Assembly: GCA_002633005.1 (NCBI GenBank)
Contig: NMRA01000002.1
Coordinates: 458,876-518,875, forward strand
Origin: Phoronis australis
Lineage: Eukaryota; Phoronida; Phoronidae
DNA: 60,000 bases
Direction of reading: 5' to 3'
The translations under genes and the position numbers were made by a program. Positions 14,035-37,800 of the stretch are shown in pieces. A model generated the notes under the pieces. It searched no databases. It had not been told where the DNA came from and saw nothing but the letters and a program-made list of their open reading frames with translations. Numbering within the stretch: position 1 is the first letter of the stretch; every line of letters starts with the position of its first letter.

Positions 14035-14285
14035 GTTGTTATATTAAATACAAGGGTTTATCACCATCATCGCCCTACCTGTAGAGGGTTTAGTCACCTT
14101 TGTGCATCAGACCATGATTTTTCTATGAAAAATGAGGCGATTCATAATACTGAGGTTTGCTTTTCCCATGGTGTGAGAGAGGCGATTCACAAAAGAATTG
14201 AGCTTCCTAGCCTCAACAGACACGGAGGACTAAGACATAAACCATCAGCTGTGTGGAATAGTGTATTATGTCACCAACCAAAGAA
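14035..14285 (+). pseudogene. GIY-YIG endonuclease domain fossil of a Penelope-like retroelement
   Basis: One frame reads RVYHHHRP, then ASDHDFSMKNEAI, GVREAIHKRIELPSLNR and HGGLRHKPSAVWN. This order matches the second half of GIY-YIG domains of animal retroelements, whose usual text is an RxxxHR block, a DHxF block, then GVKEAIY...PSLNR.GGLRH.LS. The N-terminal GIY...YIG half and the reverse transcriptase are not visible upstream, so only a tail fragment remains. It lies about 2.2 kb upstream of WDR13 on the same strand. Element family is inferred from the endonuclease alone. Confidence 0.6.
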
Positions 14286-15702
14286 ATCTAGTCACAACCT
14301 ACTTGACAACAATCTCTGCCAATGCCGACACGCCAGCACTTCGGCTTCAGACAATCTGTAGAAGTCTACGAGATGGGGACGCTACGTTATCATTAGTGTA
14401 CAGTGAATCCAGAAACTGATTTATTTTTGATTTGCATCGTATCAGAAAGTTTGATTTGAATACGATCAGTCATTTCCAAGACATGATCTTAAAATTTAGA
14501 CATTTTTTTAGATTCCTACAAAACCTTGATTTCGTTCAATAGACCTCACTAAGTCAGTGTCGTTAAACATCAGTCTGCAAAAGTTGTCACTTTTCGTCAG
14601 TCCCAGTAACATGCTCGTTAAAGTTTGCCGTTAAGTGGTCGTTTTAACATAACTCATTGCCAAAAGCATGAACGCAAAATTGTCTACACACGCATTCACC
14701 ACATCAAGCTTGTTCTAAGGTTATAATATAAATTTGATCTCATGTTTCATAACCATTAATAAAGCTGTTGAAAAGCACCATCAATAATAACAAGACTTGG
14801 CTGAAAATTGGGTTGATTTCAGCTCCATAATTCATTTCACAGGATAAAACGTCTCACGAGACAAAAATGCTTGGTCATTCAAGCAAGAGAACATCTCAGG
14901 AGGCTGTTGATGTCTTAAAATCCTTCCGACTGGCAAATTTGGGAATCACGGTTTCTTTCTGACATGTCACTACATTCGTCAAAAAAATTGTGAACTAGCA
15001 CCTTTAGTAGTAATTACATCACAGCACATATCTGACCCATGTGATTTTTTAATTCACATCAGCCTCTATAACCTCGGATGTAAGCAAATTGACCTATCGC
15101 CAGAATGCAGCATTCTTGATATACCTTCATTTCCAAGATGCCATTTTATGTGACAAACAACACGTTGTCGGGTAAAATTTACTGTTTGGTTTTCGGTGTC
15201 ACGTGACTTTTCACAAGAAGGTGGAGCTTGCGGCAGGTCAATTGCTTATTGCTAACGTGCTACACTGGGCATCCATGAACCTGGCAAGTGCTCAAACTTG
15301 GCCACTACTATTGTATCCAGTGGCAGTGACACATAGGCACCATAATGGCAATGCCAACAGCATCATCAACAAATGAATAGAATTATAAGAAAGAAATCTA
15401 AACTACAGGAGCATATGTTCGAGTTGGAAGGATTTCAAGACATCGACGGCCACCAAAGGTCCCTTTGTGCCCGAAAGGTACTTTTTGGCAACAAACAACA
15501 GTTGATTGTAATTTACAGTAAAGATTCACCACCGCTTACATGATTTATTCAAGTTTGAAGCTAGACATTTAGTGAGATTTTAAGTGAAATCCAATCCTAC
15601 AACCAGCATGATGTACTTGGCAGGCCATGTTTTCTTAAAACTAATTTTAGAAAATGACCTATGTAATCATCTGAACATAGCTAACATGACAAATCATTAA
15701 AA

Positions 15703-15832
15703 GGGCACTGGTCAGATGTAGCGGTCGTTGATTTTGAGAACCAATTTCATCCATTGAATAACAAACCCGTTATTCAGTGATTGCCTGGTTCTCAAAATCA
15801 GGGACCGCTACATCCGACCAGAAGCAGTGCCA
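15703..15832. mobile_element. Palindromic MITE-like inverted repeat
   Basis: Two arms of about 55-60 bp face each other. The left includes GATGTAGCGGTC then GATTTTGAGAACC. The right includes GGTTCTCAAAATC then GACCGCTACATC. The short centre is near AATAACAAACCCGTTATT. One arm has a ~5-bp insertion. Related sequence recurs at about 20990-21100, 47113-47165 and 48952-49005. Confidence 0.7.
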
Positions 15833-15974
15833 CAAAAAGTGAAGGCCAGTAGGTATTATCGTTGTTTTCCGCGTATAGACTTCGCAATCAATCTGCTGTT
15901 CACATGTAGCAGTCCCCCGACTATTTTATTTTATCACTCATTAAGTAAATAAGTTCAGCATTCCTCAACAGGAA

Positions 15975-16004
15975 CACCGGCCCTCCGCTTCGCGGCGGCC
16001 GGTG
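15975..16004. repeat. GC-rich perfect hairpin
   Basis: CACCGGCC (15975-15982) pairs with GGCCGGTG (15997-16004), with an inner CCGC-TTC-GCGG stem. This GC-rich spot is unusual in AT-rich surroundings and lies about 0.5 kb upstream of the WDR13 start codon. Confidence 0.55.
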
Positions 16005-16479
16005 ATCGGATTCGTAATGCCTATTCCTACTTCCGAAACCAAGTCCAATTTCTATCCGTCAACTTACCCGTCACCTACAACGACACATTTGATTGCCTGC
16101 ATTTTCTGTGTAACTCTGGCGAAGACCCAATGCGCTACTTAATAAATTTCAAACGACAACAGATCAGATTTTAACAGAACAACTTATAAACGGACGAGGA
16201 AAGTTCTCTATAAATAGGCAGGGCAACAAAATGGCTGAACACCTTATATACTCGAAACTCGACACTATTTTTAGCTCGCACGGAAATGAACGGAAAATTA
16301 CGATATGGTTTTCCAGCCGTGAGGCATCGTCACATTAATGTGTATTGATATGTGACATGTCACTCCCCTCTATGCATTGAAAGTGGCAATTTGACGCAGA
16401 ATTTTAGACCAATTACAAATCTTTCTAAAATATTTGTACGAGTTATTTTTATATTTGTTTTAAGAGGCCTTGAGTTGGT

Positions 16480-28986
<12,507 letters not shown>

Positions 28987-29930
28987 TTAGCCACTTACTG
29001 GCTGTCGCTTTGGTGCTACTGTTGAGAGTACAGCTCATCCGTGCTCTGCCTCGGGGCTGGCTTTGATGCACGTCACTGTCATATCATGTAACACAGAGAC
29101 GCAAGTTCACTGTGTACACTTATAGGGTAAATTTCCACCTTGTGCCTTAATTTTTCTTATTCCACTCTGGTCATCTCATTATTTTCATATTTGTTGTCAT
29201 GGTAACATTAACCATTTTCATTCTTATCTTTTCATTTAGTGGCGTCGGCATGTTATTGTTGTCTGCCTCGTGTTCTTGGCTTCATATTGTCATAGTTAGC
29301 TTTGTCAATACATCGACTTTTAGTTATCTGCTTTTAGGCCGAGAACAGTTGAAGATGTAGTTACCCCTAGGGTGGTAGCATTGAGAAGAAAGATGTACCT
29401 TAGAATGAACCTGTAAAAGATCTCTAGTCAGACTTGCCCTAACTTTATTAAATGTGGCAAGAAAACGGATAACTGAAAATGAGTCTTCATTATTTAAGGA
29501 CTGATGTCTGACTTTGCTATTGGTTGTGATGGTGTAAACAGCTGTGTGTTGCCTGTGGCATCACTGCATTATCAGCACGATGGCTGCTGTGACTTATGGT
29601 TATCAGGCTCAATGACGTCATGTTATCGTCATTGTTGGCATGTCAGTTTTGTGCGCTTTCCTATTTTTTAGTGAATGTTACTTAGGATATAGGCGGTTTA
29701 CTTTTTTCTTTCCATCCAACATTTTTGATAAAGATATGGCCAATGTCCGATGTCTGGACAACTTGTTGGTGACCATTCATCACGATTCGTGATGGTCCGC
29801 TGTCTTTCAGACATTTCTCAGCAAATGTCAGGATTGTAAAGCCTAGCAAAATTTCCCAGACACTGTTCACATTTTTAAAGAATATTTGTACAAGAATATT
29901 TTTAATAAATTTTGTATGTTATGTTTTTTT
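28987..29930 (+). other. WDR13 3' untranslated region
   Basis: Non-coding sequence follows the WDR13 stop without a splice signal I could support. It runs to the AATAAA at 29904-29909 and the T/GT-rich tract just after it. No repeat was recognised in it. Confidence 0.6.
29904..29909 (+). terminator. WDR13 polyadenylation signal
   Basis: AATAAA on the plus strand about 920 bp after the WDR13 stop, followed by a GT/T-rich stretch (about 29911-29938) that fits the downstream element. An alternative AATAAA lies at 30993-30998. Confidence 0.65.
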
Positions 29931-31015
29931 GTTATTTATGCCCTGAAAGTCGGGGTGCACTAATTCACAACTTAAGGAATGGGAGTGACTCCGCCATCCG
30001 CCAGTGCCACCATGTATCCTACTCCACTGTCATGGAAATGAGACATCAGCCTATGAAACTGACCAGAAGTGTGCCCGAGTGATAATTTAATTTTTTTTCG
30101 CACGATAGGTTATTAAAGCGAGGTATGGGAGTTAAAGCAATTCACTTGTCGCAAGCTCACGCCTCTCTTGGATTACATTTATTTCTACTTGCAGAAAGAA
30201 TTTTTCTCATGTACATTTGGAGCAATTTCACTCATAGCCAGGTGGGGTTTGACTACAAAGTGCATTCTGATGTTTGAACATTTGCAAATATTTCAAAAAG
30301 TTCAGTCTGTCGCATCTGATTTAGTAATGAGACGTTGTTTGCGAGAAAAATGATTATCCGAGATCAGCCTCAGTGCACAAAATTGAGCCTACAGGAGCTA
30401 AGCCTTGGCCCTCACTAAATGGAACATAGTATTCCAATCGTGTTTAACTAGTAAAGCCACAGGCCTTGATTTCAGGGAATGTCTGAAGAAAAGTGAGAAT
30501 TTACAATTTATAGTAAGAAAAACAACAGATGTTATAAATCTGATCAAAATCTATTTACTTCAAAAAATCCATTCAACAATAATCCCGTAGTTTGGCCATA
30601 TAACCAAAATGTTTAAAATTGACAGAAACACTCTTGCTGACAGTGCCACCTAATGTCATTACTTACAATTATGAAGGATATTGCATAAATGACGCATTTT
30701 TCAGAGAAAATTGTTTACTGAAGTGTTTGCCATATAGGAGCGTGTGCCTAATCACTTATGGCGCAGGCAACAGCTGCATTGGATTGACTTTAATTGCTGG
30801 TTCTGCCAAGTCAACCGACTAAGACATCGATTGGTCTGTAAGTTGGAAGTCGTCATCGAGAACCAATCAGATGTCATAGCCAGTTGAATCAGTGAAGCCA
30901 ATAGACGGCAATCTTTGTCTCCTGTGAATTGCTTAGAGAAAATTCTGAAAGCGAGACAAAAGTTGGTCTACCAATCCAGGTTGCTTACACACAATAAACT
31001 GTGGAGGAATATTGT
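29931..31015. other. Tail-to-tail spacer between WDR13 and ZNF598
   Basis: About 1.1 kb between the two convergent poly(A) signals. Open frames here are short and show no recognisable family. Apart from the second plus-strand AATAAA at 30993-30998, I see nothing supportable. Confidence 0.5.
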
Positions 31016-31021
31016 TTTATT
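31016..31021 (-). terminator. ZNF598 polyadenylation signal
   Basis: TTTATT on the plus strand reads AATAAA on the minus strand, about 880 bp beyond the ZNF598 stop. This makes ZNF598 and WDR13 convergent neighbours with about 1.1 kb between their poly(A) signals. Confidence 0.5.
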
Positions 31022-31898
31022 AATTAAAATGTGCACTTGAAAACGAACCTTTCAGATTGTGATGTAAGAGGCAGGCTGCATAAAATCTCAGTTCACAAAT
31101 AGTTCCAGCAAAGAGTTAGCTTAATAGAAATAAATACACACAGGTCTAAAAGCTGAAAGAGGGCATTCCAACAGGCCAGACATAGCAAAACTGTCCCTTC
31201 TAAAAATACTGATTTAATTGCGGCAAGTGCAGTTTGTCTGCAAAGTCAACAAGCCAACTGACTGGCCTCCAAGGCTGGTAATACAGAAATTGTGCTCAGA
31301 CAAACAGCATTGACACCGAGACAAAGATGCATAATTACCAATGATAAGCGACTACCCTTAACTGAATATCCTGTACAGCTGTGACTGAGCTTCTGTAACA
31401 CTATGAGAAAAAAAGACTTGACCAAAATGAAACAGGTCCTTAGCATGCGTACTTTCACTGCACACTGCACACAATTCCATTACCACACAAATTCCCCTAA
31501 CCAAACAGATCCATATTACAATACGATTATTGTTCTAGACACATCCACATAAACAATGAAGCATGGGTGGTTAGGTAAAAAAAGCATACTTGGTTCTGGT
31601 CAACAACCCCTATTCATTTTGAGATCTGAACTCTTGGATAAAAATAAAAATAAAAAAAAAATGCCAGCTCACATCAGTTCCAGCCAAGGTCCTTTTTTTG
31701 AAAATGTGCACATGTAAGCAAGAGTACGCAAGGTTTGAAATGCCACTATTTGCCAAGCCATGAGTAAAATTTTGCTCGTCTCTAAAAAATACCGACCCAA
31801 CTCGATCTTCAAAAAAACAGACTAGAACCACCTGTGTTTTTTTTGGCATTTCATTCTGAAAGATAGCGTAGCTGGGTTAAACTGACTTTCTCCCTGAA
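31022..31898 (-). other. ZNF598 3' untranslated region
   Basis: Non-coding tail of ZNF598 as inferred from the poly(A) signal. Positions about 31620-31850 hold a dispersed repeat that has an inverted relative in ZNF598 intron 4 (about 35590-35770). An A-rich tract (31641-31662) follows at its edge. Confidence 0.5.
31620..31850. repeat. Dispersed repeat in ZNF598 3' UTR
   Basis: Its reverse complement matches about 35590-35770. Shared words, read on the minus strand, are TTTTACTCATGGCTTG, GTGGCATTTCAAACCTTGC and GACCTTGGCTGGAACTGATG. Both copies lie within the ZNF598 transcription unit in opposite orientations. Confidence 0.55.
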
Positions 31899-34800
31899 TT
31901 AAGTAGATTGAACTCCCTGCTTCAGACTGTGTGACATGTTGTCACCAGCTCCGAGACTAGGAAAATCGTCCAGGCGATGGACGGCCACATGTGACTCTAA
32001 ATCGGGCTTGGCGACCACCTGCTGACATGTAGGACATGACTTGACACCGAGCTCCAACCCAGAGGAGTTCGCCTGCCAATGAGCAGACAGCAACTGTTGT
32101 TGTTTTTTAATGTCTGGCAGTAGCACAAGCAGTTCGGGGAAAATCGTTGCGAACGCGATGTCACCAAGCAGGTCACGACATGTCTGGTAGTATTTGTCCG
32201 CAGTTATGGTGTTCTGGCGGTACTGTCCCGAGCATGCTTTGAACTTGCCGAACTTGACATCATCATGTTGGACGCAGTCTCCAAGCAGGCCAATTAAATC
32301 AGCGTTCCGTCGTTCAAAGTTGTTCGGATGGTGATAAACGTGACCAACGACACCAGAATTCAGGCCCGGAGGAGCAGATACAGTTTTGGAGTTTACATTG
32401 CTATTGTGATTCAACTGGGATGACGCATCGATAAAGCCCTCAAAGTTGGGTGGGATCACACCCAATCCTGGAGGTGGCGAGAAGAGGTTCGACGTAGGCA
32501 ATCCCGGGGGTTTACTTGACACGGGCGGTGCCATCCCTGGTGGCGCTTTAGACAGACTTTTGCTTATCGTAGACAAAGAAGGGAAATCCTTAACAAAAGT
32601 CTGGAAGCCAGCTAAACTGGAAATATCAATTTTGAGGTCTGTTTGAGGTGACTGTTCATCTGAAGAGTAACTAAGACCAAACGAAACAGACTTTTTCTCA
32701 GGTTTGGCAAGAATTGGAAAATCGCCATCATCCATAACAAACTGAGGCCCAGTTATATCCCCACTGTTTCCCAACAGCACATTGTCTGAGAACGGGTACG
32801 TAAAATTTTCTTTGTCCGATTGCCCTGCGTCCTCAGAATTACTGGCCTTAGCTGAACCCTCTCGTTCTGCGATGCCATTGGCCATTTCAACTTTAACATC
32901 ACGCTCCTCCGTGATCTCATCGTCATTTACAGGCTCTGACTGTTTATCATTATCCTGCACAAAAACCGTGTCATCATTGCTTGCATTTTTATCGGATTTA
33001 ATTTTCTTCTTCCTTTTTTTCTTTTCCTGAACTTCAGCTGTTCTAGCACCACCGCAGCTCTTGTTTGACTCAACAGTCTTTCTGACTTTATCAGAATCCT
33101 TGAAGATAGCACCGGGGATTGGGACCTGATCTTTGACCTCTGACCTTTCTGTGTTAGGCACCTTCTTTGGTTTATTTTGTTTCTTGGTTACTGCTTTCCA
33201 CTCTGGCACTTCGTCAACCACACTCTTAACTCCAAGAGAGGGGAAATCCTTATCTCCCTTTAAATTGAGAGATGGTTTTTCATAAGAGGGGCTAATACCT
33301 CTGGCAAGTTCACCTAGTGTTTGTTTCTTACCGCCGACCACTGACGCCAGACTGAAGCCAGTCGGCACGACCGCACTGCCAACTCCAGAACTGTTGCCTA
33401 AGGTAGGGAAATCCTCCTCACTCGAGAATGTGGATTTCAACCCTTGTTTTTTGCTGCTCTTTTTGGGCTGGTCAGGTGCTACAATTTGAATCTTGTTCTG
33501 ACTTCTACTTGTTACTCCCAAGCTGGGGAAATCCTCCTCAGCATTCACCGCTTTAGCTACTGCAGATTTCACATTTGATTTCCCACCTTGGCTAGGTGGT
33601 CCTTGGTTGGCAGCCTGAGGTATTGTGTTTTGTTTTCTACTACTCTTAAGAGTTGGAAAGTCACCGAGAGCAGCACAAGCACTATCGCTAACATCACCAC
33701 CATTCCCTCTTCCAGCACTTCGCGTTGGCCGGACATTTTGATTCGCCATTGCAGGTGACAAATTCGACCATGCTTGCTGCTTGGGTGGCAGGTAAGACTG
33801 CTTTGTGGAAGAGGCACCTCCCCCCAGGGCAGGGAAGTCCTCAGGGGTCATGCTGCCCTCCTGCACAGAGATCTTATTGTTGCGTGCAAACGTTTTCGCC
33901 ATAGATTCGGCGCTTTGTCCTGACGGGGCAAGAGCCAGGGACTCCTGTTGTAGACTGGGAAAATCATCCGCTTTCTCCTTGTACTCTCTCTTAGCGTCAA
34001 ATTCCACACACGACGCAGCCAACGCTTCGGACAGTGCTTTCTCCTCCCTGTAAAAAATAGTCACCATGAACACAGCACTTAACTGAATATCTAAGACAAC
34101 AAACTTACAGACTCAACTGTTTTCGAAGGTAATGATTCTTAGAAAATGCAATAACGAATTACAACTTCTTCAAACTAAATCCTTTCTTAAAAGTTATAAC
34201 AACGGCAAACGTCTTCAATTTCCCTACACCACCACAGTTATTGACTTATACTTAGCATTAACAGTTACATTGTTCACAATAATGCAGTGTTTGCTATTAC
34301 AAGGCATGTGATTGGGTTTGAATGCACAATATAGAACAGCCTGCCAACCGCCATACCAACCTTTCCTCCTGTCCAATGTCCCTCTTGTGACCCCTCCCCC
34401 TTCCTCGGCCACGCTTACTCGAGTCATTATCCTCATAATCTAGGCCAGTAATCACACCTGAGAATAATGCAATGAAAGAGAAAGCATTAACGATAATAAA
34501 CCAGATTGTGTGAAATTCAACAAGAAAGACAATAGCATTTACTTAAGGCAAAATGCATGCACATCCCGGGATCACGTGACCATTACGTTGGGACACATTT
34601 TTATTTCAATTGACTTTTTCTGTTTGACATTTACTGGATATCAACCACTCTTGAAATGTAGGTGTGCATTCTCCGGTATTCACTGCTTGGCTGCGTTCTG
34701 CTTCGACTGGACAATTTCCCACAATCCACTACTCTGTAGCAATATGACTATTAGTGTAGATACGAACGAGTTCATGTAAATGCTTCGTTTTTTATTTGAA

Positions 34801-37800
34801 AGCAGCCATAAACCTGTGTTGATTTAAATCACCTACCACGATAAAATGGTACTCAACTTGTACCTTACTCATGTGAGATGATATTTGAGTATCAAGTCAA
34901 TTTTCCATCATTATTTATAGTACTTTCTGGGAGGAGCTCGTAGGAGGTATTTCTGTGCTAAACAGTTTCAAACTTGTGTTATCTTAGATTTCTTGCCTTC
35001 AAAGGCATGCACTTTCACTTTAACTACCATGAACAAGTAGCATCTATAACCAGACATAGAGCAGTTTAGCAGTTTCTCATTTTGCACCGAATGTTGTTCC
35101 TCGAGTGACAGCATTATCACTCGAAAGTCGAGAACTGAAATAACTGAACTGCCACACTCACGCACCTGGATTTTGAGGCCGGATATCGGATTCATTTCCT
35201 TGTGAGAAACATTTAACAATCAAGCAAAATTTCCATCATCAGGCCCATAAATTCTAAAGTGAAAAAATTCACCTCCACATTAGAATCATACAGGCGACCC
35301 ATTGAACCAACACCAAACAATAGTTTGACTTTTGAGTATTTGTGTTACACTTGTTGATAGAGTTGGTGGCGACCAGAAGAGGGGTAATTTTACCCTCACC
35401 CAAAAAATTCCTCTCTTAGAAGGTACAGACTCAGGTGAATGATGGCCCTAACACAATAAGTTTAATGTCTGGTCTAGTTGGCTGTCATCAGCGCAACTCA
35501 TCCAGAAAGATTTGAATTAGTTTCAGTAAGTTCTGGTTGTTGTTTTGACTATGGAGTTGCAGGTGCGGTATTTTCCAGTTGTTCAAATTCTTCAAAAAAG
35601 AAAATCAACCAGACTATGAAGGATTTGTATTTTTTACTCATTGCTTGAGCTAGACAAATTGTGGCATTTCAAACCTTGCTTACCCTCACTAACATGCCTT
35701 TATGCAGCTTTTCAAAAAACAACAGACCTTGGCTGAAATTGATGTGACAGCAGGTGTTAAAATGATTTGGGGTACAGATCAGAACTATGCTTTATTCCGA
35801 CCCGATACAACTTTCCAAATATTCCTTTCTGAGTGTCTGTTTTTGGGAGTGCTCTTTCCTCAAGATCATTCCATCATGCAATCGTTCTACATTCCATTTT
35901 CGCCAGTGTTTACTAATTTGCTAGCTGAGAAAAACCCAAGTCATGCGTGCACGTGAATTTACCTCGGTCACGGGACCAGGGAGCCAAGTTGAACTCAATT
36001 TCCAGTGTCCTCTGTTGACGAGATTGGGCTTTCTTCATGCCTTTGCCATGGTTCTGCGACACGTGAGCTTGGAAATCGATCTTATCCCGAAAAGCATTGG
36101 TAAACTGTACATCATGACAATCACCTTCTTCGCACAGAAAGTGCTCCTCTCTGAAGTGGTCGCGCAGCACATTGTAGTTACTGAAAGCAAACAACAATAA
36201 AAGAATCGTCGTGAATTGAACTCTCCTTGGTATGAAGGTAGAACACGCCTGGTATGTCATTTACTACGTAAGCCAACACTGCGTGTATTATTATGTTGGA
36301 TTTAGATTTGGAGATATCAGGTACTTTTGTGACTACTCGGACAATCCAGCAATGATACACCATACATCCTCAGATATTTGTCAAACTTGCCAAAATTTCA
36401 TGGTAAGCAAATCCAACATGCACCAATAAAATGTCGCTGGCATAATAAATTTGATGCCAAAATGAGGAAAAGAACTCACAAACAAGCATCACCAGTAGTG
36501 CAAAAACAGAGATTCATGGAAAGTACCCGAATAATGTGCAACTCTGGGAAAACAGTTGTGCAACGTAAAAGACACCTCTTTACTTCAGGACAAAATTATG
36601 GCAGTTCTGCACTTATTTAGCAAACAATATGGCCGACAGCAAAATCCTAAAAAAGATGAAAAATTTCCAGGTGATTTATCGTTCACAAATAAATAGGCTT
36701 GTGTGACAAATGTATATTGTTGTGTTGTAAAACTTACCTGAAATAAACATTTTTTTTTGCATGAAAGTCAAAATAATGCTAAAAAAAGAGATGAAAAAAA
36801 GAGGAAACTGGAAAACAAAGAGGAAATCGAAACAAAAAAGAAATCCTCTTAACAGAGGAAAATCTCAAGCCCAGTATTTTGTCAAATTTCTCCCCAAAAG
36901 AAGATATGTAACATTTTAGTCTATTATCAGCATGGCATGAAGTGTGTAGACATCACAAAACAACGTTTGGTTATGGTTCTATTAGTTGGAGCAAGGTAAC
37001 CAGCCTTTGAAAAATGACAATTTTGGCAATTATTTCTGTGTGAAATAAAAGGAGAATCACCATAATATCGACATGGGATGTACTATCATCTACTATTTTC
37101 TTCATTTTAGTTTCAGCCTCTCTTTTAATGACCATGATGATGGATATCAAGCATTATCATATGATGTCATTCATTGAGTGTTTTATATCATTTCAGTGGT
37201 TGGTTGTGAGACAGACTATGAGAACAGGTTTTTGTAAGTACAGAAGATTGCCAACGTCAAGGCAAGGGTACTTGTGTCTACCAACACTTTTATCATTAAA
37301 TCATAGAAACAATTTAGGCCATCCCATCTTAAACAGTAGATGAACAATGCCCAGCAACTTTTCCCTATTTGCACAGTGAATTCTCACATGTAATAATGAT
37401 GCAGCCCGTCAGCATCACAGAAATGACAGTAAAAGTGATCTTTGCGCAGGTGTTTTGCCAGTTCATCGTTGTCAAGGTAGCGCTCGTCGCAGAACTCGCA
37501 CAGCGGGTGGCCTTTGTGTGATTTGTCGTCGGCATCGCCAACTCGCCGATGTCTGGCGAGGTCCTGCCGGCTGTAGGTCTTTCGCTCATTTGAAAATACC
37601 TGAAACAGGAAAAATGAACGTCATATTCCGCTGTGTCTACAAGATTCAAAATTATCTACACCAATTGTACAGAGTATGGATTAGCAAGTCAGTAATAAAA
37701 CACTTAAAAACAGCATTTCCTCAAGTTAAAAGCTGATCAAAAAACAAAACCAAAATCTGGATATTACCCCCTACAAAATCAGTCTCGGTCTCGAATTTTT

